DNA of 22,853 nt from Flammeovirgaceae bacterium UBA5008 (GTDB lineage: Bacteria; Bacteroidota; Bacteroidia; Cytophagales; Cyclobacteriaceae): assembly GCA_002398365.1 (NCBI GenBank), contig DGYK01000011.1, positions 227,689 through 250,541 of the forward strand. Direction: 5' to 3'. A model generated the notes under the pieces. That model made no database searches and was not told where the DNA came from. It was given only the letters and a program-made list of their open reading frames with translations. Shown here in pieces: positions 14,364 to 22,591 of this stretch (positions within the stretch are counted from its first letter, which is position 1; every line of letters starts with the position of its first letter). Made by a program: the position numbers and the translations under genes.

Positions 14364-16748
14364 TTATTTCGAAGCTAAATCGGTAGAAGTAATGATTTCA
14401 AACGAATACGGCTTTAAGGTAAGCGTTGTGCGCTGATTTTCAAACAGCAACTTACTTCCAAATTGGGCCGTGGCGTTGGTGCTCACTTCTTTTAACTCCA
14501 CTTTCTTCGGCTCCCCCGATTTGTTAAACAAAACAGAGACGGTCTCTCCAAAGTATTTGCGCTGATAGACCAACAGTTGGTCTTCGATCTGCACCCAGTT
14601 AAAATCACCATACACTAACGGCAAACTGTTTCTCCGCAACTGCACTAATTTTTCAGTGATGGATCGCGTGGTTTGTTCATGAGGCGCTAAGTTATCGAAG
14701 CGCATCATTCTGCGATTGTCAGGGTCATTGCCACCCGGGTCGCCAATTTCATCGCCATAATAAATCACCGGCACTCCGGGAATCGTCATCATAAAAGCGG
14801 TCAGTGCTTGTAGCTTGCGATATGCAATGGTGTCTTGTATTTCAATCTTCCGTTTCCATCCCGCTCGCTTCGCATCTTCATCAAACTTCACGGAGCCATC
14901 GGCATACGAGATAAAACGCGCGCGATCCTGATTGCCTGTAATGTTGCCCATCAGGTTGTGATCGCCAAACCAACTTAAACTTTCGGTTAGCGAATTAGTG
15001 ATGCGTGTAAACGGCACCTCGTTGCGGGCAAATGCATTCACAGCATCATCGTACACATTAAAATCAAACTGCGCATCGAGCATGCCGGTGTTCACATAGC
15101 TGTTCACCAACTCGCGACTGCCATACGTTTCGCCAATCTGATAAATAGGGCGCTTTACTTTTGATTTTACTTTCTTCGACAGCTCGCGCCAGAAGAGTAA
15201 ATCAATGTGTTTCGATGCATCGTGGCGGAAGCCATCCAATTCATATTTATCCAGCCAATACATCGCAGAGTCGGTCATCGGGCCTACCACTTCCGGCTTG
15301 CGCAAATCGAGCGTTGGCATGAACACATCAAACCAGGTGGTGAGGCGTTGATCGTCCCAGCGCTCGGTGTTGATCGTGCCATCGGGTAAATAAAGTGGCG
15401 TAAACCATTCCGGTTTCAACTTCACCAGCGGGTGTTCTTTGTGAACGTGGTGCGCCACATAATCCAAAATCACATTGATGTTTTGTTTGTGCGCTTCCGC
15501 CAACAGTTCTTCCAACTCGGCCTTCGTGCCAAACCGATAATCAATTTGTTGCAGCGACACCGGCCAGTAGCCGTGATAACCGGAGAAGGTAGTGGCGGGA
15601 TCTTTGTATTTCCCATACGCGCCTTTCGGGTTTTGTGAGATAGGAGAGAGCCACAACGTGTTGATGCCCAGTTTCTGAAAATAGCCGTCTTTAAGCTTCT
15701 GCGTTACTCCGGCAATATCACCACCATAATAATTGGCTTTCGGTAAGATGGAAGGATCTTTCACCGGCTCATCGTTGGCCGTATTTCCGTTTTGAAAACG
15801 ATCGATCATCATAAAATAAAGTACCTGCGCTTCTTTATCCTTACGCGTGAGTTGCGAGGCATTCTGTACCACTTCTCCTTTTTGCAAAGGAATCAACACA
15901 TCGTTGGAGATACCTTCGTCATTGGCAGCCCACACGCGAATAAAACTTCTATCTTCTTCTTTGGCCTGTGCCGGAATGGTGATGGTTAACTCGTCATCGG
16001 TTTGCTTCAGCAACTTTCCTTCCAGCAAAAAGTTTTTCCAATACACGGTCACTTCCTTGGCGGGATGTGTGAGTGCTACGGTAATCGTGGAGGGTGTAAA
16101 ACTTTGGGGAATCACTTGCACCACCTTGGCGGGATCGGGGCGAGGTATCCGCAACAGCGAATTGTATTTGCCCATGCCATTGTCCATCGAATCTTTGGCA
16201 GAAGGATCGCGCACTTCTTTGCCGTCAATCACGAAGAGGTATTGGTAATTGCCGGGCGTGAGCCACAGCGATAACTCAAACTGATCGCCTGCTTTGGTGA
16301 AGACAGATGAGTTTGCATTCCATGCATTAAACTCGCCTTTCGTTTTTACTTCAGTGGCGTTGCCGCGATAGTTGAAGCGCACATTCGTCTTATTCACTTT
16401 TTGCAAAGGAATGCCATACGCTTGTCCGTGGCTCCACACTTTCATCGTGCCGATTTTGGAAGTCATCGTGCCAAATACTTTTACCTCTACCTGATTGCGC
16501 GTTAGCGACAAACCACTTGGCAAACTAACCGAGTCAATGGCCGGGACATTCAGCACATAATCTTCCAGATTCACCACCGTAGTATCCGGCTGAATGAGAA
16601 TCGGTGAAGCCTGACCCGTGATCAATCCTTCATCCGTAAACCGAACGGGTGCCGGAGGGTCGCACGAAGCAATCAGCAACCCAAGGGCCACCGTGTTAAC
16701 TATTCCAGCGAATGAAAATTTTGGTGTTGGCATAGAGGGTAGTGACAA
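14364..16748 (-). CDS. GH13 alpha-amylase-family lipoprotein (neopullulanase/cyclomaltodextrinase-like)
   Basis: The 794-residue protein has a lipoprotein signal with lipobox IASC (Cys29) followed by Asp, so it is anchored outside the cytoplasm. Residues about 40-125 are an uncharacterised beta region, and about 125-200 an E-set domain with KGEFNAWN and GNYQYLFVIDGKEV. Another beta domain runs to about 290, and the (beta/alpha)8 barrel from about 305. Catalytic regions visible are DYVAHH (region I, 429-434), GFRHDASKH with nucleophile D510, IGETYG with acid/base E540, and GNQD with D608. MPTLD near 478 resembles the MPKLN of neopullulanase-type enzymes. A C-terminal beta domain ends the protein. 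The start at 16748 overlaps the GH31 gene by 53 bases; ATG 16733 (overlap 38) would also fit. It probably trims malto-oligosaccharides for the MFS importer. Confidence 0.92.
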   Translation of the reverse strand: MSLPSMPTPKFSFAGIVNTVALGLLIASCDPPAPVRFTDEGLITGQASPILIQPDTTVVNLEDYVLNVPAIDSVSLPSGLSLTRNQVEVKVFGTMTSKIGTMKVWSHGQAYGIPLQKVNKTNVRFNYRGNATEVKTKGEFNAWNANSSVFTKAGDQFELSLWLTPGNYQYLFVIDGKEVRDPSAKDSMDNGMGKYNSLLRIPRPDPAKVVQVIPQSFTPSTITVALTHPAKEVTVYWKNFLLEGKLLKQTDDELTITIPAQAKEEDRSFIRVWAANDEGISNDVLIPLQKGEVVQNASQLTRKDKEAQVLYFMMIDRFQNGNTANDEPVKDPSILPKANYYGGDIAGVTQKLKDGYFQKLGINTLWLSPISQNPKGAYGKYKDPATTFSGYHGYWPVSLQQIDYRFGTKAELEELLAEAHKQNINVILDYVAHHVHKEHPLVKLKPEWFTPLYLPDGTINTERWDDQRLTTWFDVFMPTLDLRKPEVVGPMTDSAMYWLDKYELDGFRHDASKHIDLLFWRELSKKVKSKVKRPIYQIGETYGSRELVNSYVNTGMLDAQFDFNVYDDAVNAFARNEVPFTRITNSLTESLSWFGDHNLMGNITGNQDRARFISYADGSVKFDEDAKRAGWKRKIEIQDTIAYRKLQALTAFMMTIPGVPVIYYGDEIGDPGGNDPDNRRMMRFDNLAPHEQTTRSITEKLVQLRRNSLPLVYGDFNWVQIEDQLLVYQRKYFGETVSVLFNKSGEPKKVELKEVSTNATAQFGSKLLFENQRTTLTLKPYSFEIITSTDLASK

Positions 16749-19110
16749 AAGGTAAATTGATTTTCGGACCTTCGGGAGGCGTGCCTACCGGATCGTAATG
16801 TTTCATCGGATTGATGAAACGATACTCTTTCCACTCCAGTGACTGAGCCGCTCCATTGACCCACACATTCTGCAACGAAGCAAATCCATGGAAATAGATT
16901 TTTGCCTTTTTGTAAGGTGTTTGGTACGAACCATCCTGCTCGTGAATAACCAACTCTTGCTCTTGAGCCGCGTAGGCAATTTTGCGTTTCGCGAAAGCGC
17001 CATTTTCATAATCGAATGAGATACCATCGTCTTCATACAACGTGAAGTCGTTGTTGATGTCACCTTTATAGAGATGAATCTCTAACGTGTCTCCGGTATC
17101 TTGTGTAGTGATACCGGCTTTCTCGCGCATCGGAACGATCGAAGAACCTTTCACATACACCGGCAGTCGATCGATCGGTGTTTCCACAATCATTTCCTGA
17201 TTGCCGCCATACGCTTGATCAGTGAGTAAATCATACCAGTTGCCTTGCGGCAGATAGACTTTCACAAAATCTTTGCTGCTTTCTACCGGAGCAACCATCA
17301 ATGCAGGCCCGAACAGATATTGATTGTGGAATTGATGATCGTAAATTTTTTCATCGAAGGTGTAAGGGATCGCCAGACTTCGGTTGATCGGCATACCCGT
17401 TTTTGCAGCATCATGAAATAATGAATAGAGGTAAGGCAACAGGCGGTAGCGCAGCTTCATATAGTTGCGCGAAATCTCTTCCACCTTTTCGCCATACGCC
17501 CACGGCTCCGAGTCGCGGGTGTTGATCATGGTGTGACCGCGGAAGAAAGGAGAGAAGGCACCGATGCACAACCAGCGCGCAAAGAGTTTTTCATCCGCAT
17601 TGCCAACGAAACCGCCAATGTCGTATCCGGTAAACGCCATTCCCGAAAGGCCCATGCTATTCACTAAGCGAACACCCGCCATCATGTGACCATCATACGC
17701 CACGTTATCGCCCGTCCACACAGCTGCATAGCGTTGAATGCCGGCAAAGCCCGAGCGCGTTAAGTTGAAAGGACGCTTCTTCATTAAGTTCTTTGTGCCT
17801 TCGTAGGTGCTCCGCGCCATCATCATTCCGTAAAGGTTTCTGCCTTCGCGTGTAGTCGACTTTCGTCCGTCAAAGTCAAACTCCATTAAGTCGGGCAACA
17901 TATTTCCCCATGTGGCAATTTCATTCATATCGTTCCAGAATCCATCCACGCCAAGTGCAACATAGTCTTTGAAATGCTCGGCCCACCACTTCCGCGATTC
18001 CTCGCGCGTGAAGTCGGGGAAGTGACACCAGCCCGGCCACACCTGACCGCTGTATTCGGTGCCATCTGGATATTTAATGAACACGTCTTCTTTCTTTCCG
18101 GAGTCGTACGCTTCGTAGCCTGCTTCGATTTTAATTCCCGGGTCGCACATCACCACCACGTGGAAGCCCATCGCTTTCAGTTTTTCAATAAGGCCCTTTG
18201 GGTCGGGGAAGTTTTCTTTATCCCATGTAAATATTTTGTAGGCATCCATGTAGTGAATGTCCAGCACAATGGCATCGCCTGGCAGGTCACGATCGCGAAA
18301 GCCTTCCGCCACGCGCAACACTTCTCTGTCGGGATAGTAGCTATAGCGGCACTGTTGGTAGCCGATGCTCCACAGCGGAGGCAGGGGAGTGCGGCCGGTG
18401 AGGTGCGTATAGTTTTTAATGATTTCCTGCACGGAGTTACCTCCGATGAAATAGTATTTCATTTCGCCCCCATCGGCTGAGAAGCTCGAGAAGCGGTCGT
18501 TGGAAGCACCAAAGTTAAACGAGCTGCGGAATGAGTTATCAAAGTAGATGCCGTAGGCTTTTTGGTGATGCACACCGATATAAAAAGGGATGGAGCAATA
18601 GAGTGGATCCGTATCCGGAGTATATCCGTATGCATCCGTATTCCAGTTAACATAGCCGCGTCCACGTTTGTCCAGCGGACCGTTCTTTTCACCCAAGCCG
18701 ATGAAGCGCTCATCTGGTTGTAGTTTTTTGTAGCAGTTGATTTGCTCGCCATTCAGTTGGATACCCAACCCCGGGTCATCCTCATTCAATACATTACCGG
18801 CAGCATCCGCAATGGAGATGCGCAGCGCTGCTTTGGTGATTTTTATCTGAAGTTGATCGGTTTTGATCAGGAGAGCATCCGGTGCATCGGATACCGTAAA
18901 AGCCACCGTTTGAGGTTGTGCGATCACGGCATACGAGAAGTCTTCGGGAGGCTCACCTGCTGTGAAGCGTACCTGTACCACTTCGGCAGTGAATAACGTA
19001 ATCGAAAGAATTCCGGCAGACGATTGGATGGATACTCCTTGCGCTGTGGCGCGATGGGAGGTGTAGTGGCCAATACTTTTGCTGGCGGAACGAGGTTGGA
19101 TGGCTGGCAT
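16696..19110 (-). CDS. GH31 alpha-glucosidase, cytoplasmic
   Basis: The 804-residue enzyme follows the GH31 layout: an N-terminal beta-sandwich (about 25-240), a barrel entered at PLPPLWSIGYQQCRYSYY (242-259), and C-terminal beta domains (about 600 on). The nucleophile is in GVDGFWNDMNEIA (D394) and the acid/base in AVWTGDNVA (D468). Other family blocks are LDIHYMDAYKIFTWD, GFAGIQRYAA and GAFSPFFRGHT. WNDMNE is the alpha-glucosidase form of the motif. It would release glucose from non-reducing ends of maltose or short oligosaccharides. The N terminus (MPAIQPRSASKSIGHY) has no signal peptide, so it works on imported sugar. It lies 84 bases after lacI, across a terminator-like hairpin, and overlaps the GH13 start. 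An alternative is isomaltose- or nigerose-type specificity. Confidence 0.93.
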   Translation of the reverse strand: MPAIQPRSASKSIGHYTSHRATAQGVSIQSSAGILSITLFTAEVVQVRFTAGEPPEDFSYAVIAQPQTVAFTVSDAPDALLIKTDQLQIKITKAALRISIADAAGNVLNEDDPGLGIQLNGEQINCYKKLQPDERFIGLGEKNGPLDKRGRGYVNWNTDAYGYTPDTDPLYCSIPFYIGVHHQKAYGIYFDNSFRSSFNFGASNDRFSSFSADGGEMKYYFIGGNSVQEIIKNYTHLTGRTPLPPLWSIGYQQCRYSYYPDREVLRVAEGFRDRDLPGDAIVLDIHYMDAYKIFTWDKENFPDPKGLIEKLKAMGFHVVVMCDPGIKIEAGYEAYDSGKKEDVFIKYPDGTEYSGQVWPGWCHFPDFTREESRKWWAEHFKDYVALGVDGFWNDMNEIATWGNMLPDLMEFDFDGRKSTTREGRNLYGMMMARSTYEGTKNLMKKRPFNLTRSGFAGIQRYAAVWTGDNVAYDGHMMAGVRLVNSMGLSGMAFTGYDIGGFVGNADEKLFARWLCIGAFSPFFRGHTMINTRDSEPWAYGEKVEEISRNYMKLRYRLLPYLYSLFHDAAKTGMPINRSLAIPYTFDEKIYDHQFHNQYLFGPALMVAPVESSKDFVKVYLPQGNWYDLLTDQAYGGNQEMIVETPIDRLPVYVKGSSIVPMREKAGITTQDTGDTLEIHLYKGDINNDFTLYEDDGISFDYENGAFAKRKIAYAAQEQELVIHEQDGSYQTPYKKAKIYFHGFASLQNVWVNGAAQSLEWKEYRFINPMKHYDPVGTPPEGPKINLPFVTTLYANTKIFIRWNS

Positions 19111-19141
19111 AGTTGCGTGAATATTTCTGAAATAAAAATAA

Positions 19142-19169
19142 AGAGGCTCGTTAATCCTAACGAACCTCT
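19142..19169 (-). terminator. Hairpin terminator or attenuator between lacI and GH31
   Basis: On the minus strand, AGAGGTTCGTTA (19169-19158) pairs with TAACGAGCCTCT (19153-19142) around a 4-base loop, followed by a T-rich tail. The one imperfect position is a U-G pair on the minus strand, pointing to function after lacI. The GH31 start is only 31 bases beyond, with no consensus promoter between, so GH31 expression may depend on read-through. Confidence 0.7.
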
Positions 19170-19180
19170 CATCAAAAATT

Positions 19181-19194
19181 AGAAAACGATTGCG
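19181..19194. promoter_or_regulatory. Candidate LacI-family operator
   Basis: AGAAAACGATTGCG fits the LacI/CcpA-type consensus TGnAAnCGnTTnCA at 12 of 14 positions, including the whole core AAnCGnTT (here AAACGATT). It lies directly after the lacI stop codon and just before the hairpin upstream of GH31. That is a suitable place for a LacI-type protein to control the sugar genes. It is a motif match only. Confidence 0.35.
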
Positions 19195-20244
19195 TTAGCT
19201 CTTTTTCTGTTGCTTTTTCAAGGAAGAATTGCGGATCACCAGACGGGTTTTCAATACTTTGATCTCTTCAATCGGTTCGTATTGATCCTTTTCTTTCATA
19301 TCGATTTGTTTAATGAGCAAGCGGGCTGCCTCCTGCCCCATTTCAAAGCCGGGTTGATCGATGGTGGTGAGGGAAGGATCCATCAATTCACCAAAAAACC
19401 AGTTGCTGAACCCAACAATGGCAATGTCTTGTGGAATTTTCAATCCTTTTTCTTTAATAGCCATAGTGGCACCCATGGCCATCGGATCGTTATTAGCAAA
19501 AATGGCATCGAATTTGGTGCCGCTGGCCAGTAGCTTTTGTGTTACGCTTTTTCCTTCTTCAAACGTGCCGGTGTCGCATGACAGAATCAGGCTGTCTTTG
19601 ATCTCCATTTTATTTTCCTTCAGCGCGTCCTTATAGCCCCGGAGGCGGTCTGCACTGATAATAAGATTAGGAGCACCCACCAGGTGCACAATGTTTTTAC
19701 ATCCTTCGGTGATGAGGTGGTTGACGGCCTCTTTGGCACCGGCATAGTCGTCTACAATTACTTTGCTGGACGTAGGGCTGTTGTACATCCGGTCGTAAAA
19801 TACGATGGGCACCCCCTTGGAGATGATGGATTCCACGTGGTCAAAATTGGCGGTTTCCCGCGAAAGCGAGAGGAGCATACCGTCTACACGGCTGTTGAAG
19901 AGCGTTTTGACATGTGCTACTTCGCGGGCGTACGATTCATTGGATTGTGCCAAGATTACATTATAGCCGGCCTGATAAGCCACATCTTCAATACCACTGA
20001 TAACGGTAGAGAAAAAGAAGTGCACTACTTCAGGTATGATGACGCCAATCGTATTGGTTTTCTTCTGTCGGAGGCTGAGGGCAACGATATTGGGTTGGTA
20101 ATTCAACTTTTCGGCCAGTGCGTTGACGGCCTTTTTAGTGTCTACACTGATGTCCGGGTGGTCTTTGAGAGCACGCGACACGGTGGAAGGGGAGATATTA
20201 AGTTCCCGCGCAATGTCTTTGATCGTTACTTGGTTGAATTTCAT
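19195..20244 (-). CDS. LacI-family transcriptional regulator of the alpha-glucan locus
   Basis: The 349-residue protein has the LacI helix-turn-helix at its N terminus, with VTIKDIARELNISPSTVSRAL (7-27). The hinge YQPNIVALSLRQKKT leads into IGVIIPEV. The periplasmic-binding-protein-like sensor domain (about 60-340) ends with the conserved DIAIVGFSNWFFGELMDPSLTTIDQP block. Repression or activation of the downstream GH31, GH13, MFS and esterase genes in response to maltose-type sugar is the expected role by position. The ATG at 20244 is clear. A perfect 7-bp inverted repeat sits 24 bases upstream, and an operator-like site directly follows the stop, so autoregulation is plausible. The C-terminal tail is lysine-rich. 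Confidence 0.94.
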   Translation of the reverse strand: MKFNQVTIKDIARELNISPSTVSRALKDHPDISVDTKKAVNALAEKLNYQPNIVALSLRQKKTNTIGVIIPEVVHFFFSTVISGIEDVAYQAGYNVILAQSNESYAREVAHVKTLFNSRVDGMLLSLSRETANFDHVESIISKGVPIVFYDRMYNSPTSSKVIVDDYAGAKEAVNHLITEGCKNIVHLVGAPNLIISADRLRGYKDALKENKMEIKDSLILSCDTGTFEEGKSVTQKLLASGTKFDAIFANNDPMAMGATMAIKEKGLKIPQDIAIVGFSNWFFGELMDPSLTTIDQPGFEMGQEAARLLIKQIDMKEKDQYEPIEEIKVLKTRLVIRNSSLKKQQKKS

Positions 20245-20267
20245 TTCTTTGGCAAATTAGGGTTACA

Positions 20268-20285
20268 CTTTCCGCTGCCGGAAAG
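20268..20285. promoter_or_regulatory. Perfect inverted repeat upstream of lacI
   Basis: CTTTCCG (20268-20274) and CGGAAAG (20279-20285) form a perfect 7-bp inverted repeat with a 4-base centre, 23 bases before the lacI start codon. It could be a regulator-binding site or a hairpin in the lacI leader. It lacks the AAnCGnTT core, so binding by LacI itself is uncertain. Confidence 0.35.
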
Positions 20286-20373
20286 GCATAGTTGTGCAAT
20301 TTACGCAATACCGCGATAAGTTGGTTGTTTTTTAGTTGAGGCAAGTTTTTAGCTTTTCTTTCCTTTCGGAGAC

Positions 20374-20793
20374 GGTCGGTATTCCCAAAAGAGAGGAGCG
20401 ATTATCGCCACGAATGGTACGTACTCCAAAACGGGAGGAGCCTTTCTATAAACGACCGGTGCGATCTATAAGATTGGAGGAGCGATTGTATAAACGACCG
20501 GAACGATTTATAAGACCTGAGGAGCGATTGTATAAATGACCGGAGCTATTTATAAGATGGGAGGAGCGATTGTATAAACGACCGGAGCGATCTGTAAGAC
20601 GGGAGGAGCGATTGTATAAACGACTGGAGCGATCTATAAGACAGGTGGAGCGATTGTATAAATGACTGGAGCGATCTACAAAATGGGAGGAGCGATTGTA
20701 TAAACGACCGGAGCGATCTAAAAGACGGGGGGAGCAATTGTATAATTGACCGGTGCGATCTATAAGATGGGAGGAGCGATTTTATAAACGACC
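20374..20793. repeat. Tandem 21-bp satellite array arranged as 42-bp dimers
   Basis: From 20395 to 20793 there are exactly nineteen 21-bp units (399 bases) with no insertion or deletion. Type A units begin GGAGCGATTGTATAA and end CGACC; type B units begin GGAGCGATCTATAA and end GACGGGA. They alternate strictly: A at 20395, 20437, 20479, and so on to 20773 (ten copies), B at 20416, 20458 and so on to 20752 (nine copies). A further decayed B unit at 20374-20394 keeps the register. Units at the left edge match the others at about 14-15 of 21 positions, inner ones at 18-21. Type A contains an imperfect dyad, CGATTGTATAAACG. There are no spacers, so it is not a CRISPR. Because 21 is a multiple of three, both strands hold long weak frames; I do not regard these as genes. 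Confidence 0.95.
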
Positions 20794-20924
20794 GGAGGGG
20801 TATGTTCAACGAACTGTGTCAGTTGATTAAATTTGTTCTGTTGAGAGAAGCGGAAAAGTCGGATTGTGAATGACGAAAATTCACCTAATGACACGCGGCT
20901 CCTAATTGCAAAGTAAAATTCCAG
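20794..20924. other. Intergenic, nothing recognised
   Basis: This stretch between the repeat array and the end of the NHL-protein gene shows no ORF, hairpin terminator or promoter that I can support. The 20286-20373 stretch on the other side of the array is likewise empty apart from T-rich sequence. Confidence 0.5.
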
Positions 20925-22547
20925 CTACCGTACTACGGTCAGCGTTCCTTTTTGCGTATGGGCAGGCAGTTGTGGAAATTTGTGCGTTAAAGAAAAAAAG
21001 TAGACTCCACTCGCCAAAGCATTGCCATTTTCATTTCCATTCCAGTTGACAAGGCTATCGGTGGAATGAAATACGACTTGACCCCACCGATTGATAATAG
21101 TTAGCTCGAAACCTTCGAAAGGGCAATTGGTGGCTATCTGAAAAAGATCGTTCACACCATCATCGTTTGGTGTAAACACATTCGGAACTTCCAACACACA
21201 AACACAATCTTTAATAGTAACCGTTGCCTCCAGTTGTTTAAAGCCATCTTCCGTGGTAACTAATGCTTTTACCGTAAACATTCCGGCTTTTGAAAAAATG
21301 TGCTGGGGTTCTGCATCGATTGATGTATTCAGTGCCGCACTGGAAGGATCGCCAAAATCCCACGACACCCCAAAAACAGGTACGACTGATTGAATTCGAA
21401 ACTTCATGCCATCGGCCAGGCACGAGTCGGTAAAGATGATTTGAGGGGGAGAAGGATTTGCAATCAGTGATATTTTCCGGATGCGATGAGGTTCCGCCAG
21501 ATAAACGTTGCCAGCTTGATCAAATGCATAATGAAAAGGAGATCGAAGTTGCGCTTGAGTTGACAATCCACCGTCACCACTATAGCCGTACTGACCATTT
21601 CCTGCGATAGAAGAAATTATTCCGGTTTCTTTGTTGATTTTGCGTGCCTTTGAATTATAAAATGTATTTACCCCCTCTGAAATGTAAATGTTTCCTTCCG
21701 GGTCTACATCGACTACTTGAGGCCCATACAAATTAGCCAGAACAGCAGGCCCGCCATCGCCCGAGTTACTCAAACTACCGGTTCCTGCTATAGTGGTGAT
21801 GATACCGGTTTTTGAATCGATCTTCCTTACTTTATTAGCTCCCCAAGTTGCTATGTATACATTTTTATCCTTATCAACCGCAACGGAAAGGGGTGTTGCG
21901 AGTACAGCTTTGGTGGCTAAATCGCCATCTCCACTATCTCCAGAAAATAAACTGCTTCCGGCAATGGTTGAAATAATTCCGGTAGATTTCGTCACTTTTC
22001 GGATGGAACTATTATTCAAGTCAGCAATGTATAGATTGCCTTCATCATCAATGGCTATATCGTTTGGGTTGTAAATAGACGCATTCACTGCGGGGCCTCC
22101 ATCGCCCGCGTGTTTTTGTTCTCCGTTACCAACAACGGTAGTGATTAATCCGGTAGCAGCCACCACTTTGCGTATGCGATTATTATAATAGTCGGTGATG
22201 TAAATGTTTCCTTCTTTGTCAACCGCAAGACCCCTGGGTTCATTGAATTGTGCCGCTGTAGCGGGACCTCCATCTCCGCTAAAACCCTGCGTACCGTTTC
22301 CAGCTACCGTAAAGATTTTATTTGTTGCGATATCAATTTTTTGGACGCATGAGCATGTCGGTTCAGTGTAGTAAAAGTTGCCTGCCTGATCAAGCACCAC
22401 ATCAAAAGGAGAAACAGAAGAAGTAATTGGTAGGCCATTGACCACATAAAAATTGGGTAGCCCATTTCCGGCAAATGTGGTAATGATTCGTTGCGGATAA
22501 GCAACGGAAACAGTAAATAGAAGCAGCAGAAAGAGAACTCGTTTCAC
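20925..22547 (-). CDS. Secreted NHL-repeat/PKD protein with type IX (type B) sorting domain
   Basis: The 540-residue protein has a signal peptide (1-19), starting at a GTG since no ATG is available and the signal begins there. Residues about 45-360 hold NHL-type repeats of about 57 residues, each with SGDGGPA-like and GNIYITDYYNNRIRKV-like segments, enough for a beta-propeller. A PKD-like domain follows (about 375-446, with VSWDFGDPSS). The C-terminal domain (about 453-540) reads VPNVFTPNDDGVNDLF, then LTIINRWGQVVF, NWNGNENG and LASGVYFF. This is the gliding-motility-associated type B sorting signal of the type IX secretion system. The product should be secreted or attached to the cell surface, probably for binding. 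Its partner is unknown. Confidence 0.92.
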   Translation of the reverse strand: MKRVLFLLLLFTVSVAYPQRIITTFAGNGLPNFYVVNGLPITSSVSPFDVVLDQAGNFYYTEPTCSCVQKIDIATNKIFTVAGNGTQGFSGDGGPATAAQFNEPRGLAVDKEGNIYITDYYNNRIRKVVAATGLITTVVGNGEQKHAGDGGPAVNASIYNPNDIAIDDEGNLYIADLNNSSIRKVTKSTGIISTIAGSSLFSGDSGDGDLATKAVLATPLSVAVDKDKNVYIATWGANKVRKIDSKTGIITTIAGTGSLSNSGDGGPAVLANLYGPQVVDVDPEGNIYISEGVNTFYNSKARKINKETGIISSIAGNGQYGYSGDGGLSTQAQLRSPFHYAFDQAGNVYLAEPHRIRKISLIANPSPPQIIFTDSCLADGMKFRIQSVVPVFGVSWDFGDPSSAALNTSIDAEPQHIFSKAGMFTVKALVTTEDGFKQLEATVTIKDCVCVLEVPNVFTPNDDGVNDLFQIATNCPFEGFELTIINRWGQVVFHSTDSLVNWNGNENGNALASGVYFFSLTHKFPQLPAHTQKGTLTVVR

Positions 22548-22591
22548 AAGACTGTTATAAAAGTTCGAAATTTAATTTATTCCGCGGAGTT

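Noticed and set aside
14364..16748. Loss of catalytic activity in the GH13 protein
   Set aside because: Only the non-acidic residue of region IV differs (Gln for His); the two aspartates and the glutamate required for catalysis are present.
17974..18480. Plus-strand 168-codon frame inside the GH31 gene
   Set aside because: It lies fully antisense to a well-supported enzyme; its translation shows no motif and reflects the codon pattern of the real gene.
20535..20539. TGA recoding as an amino acid
   Set aside because: Real genes in the window, such as the yfiR-like gene and ybbP, end with TGA, so the standard code applies.
20395..20793. CRISPR array
   Set aside because: Units are directly adjacent 21-bp copies with no unique spacers between them, and no cas gene is in the window.
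20374..20793. Plasmid-type iteron origin
   Set aside because: Unit length would fit, but no replication initiator gene is present and the surroundings are ordinary chromosomal genes. It is kept only as a possibility in the findings.
20546..20809. Minus-strand 87-residue frame with SFIQSLLPSYRSLR repeats
   Set aside because: It is produced by reading the 21-bp satellite in a frame that happens to lack stops. It has no signal, domain or upstream signals, and the opposite strand gives an equally regular frame.
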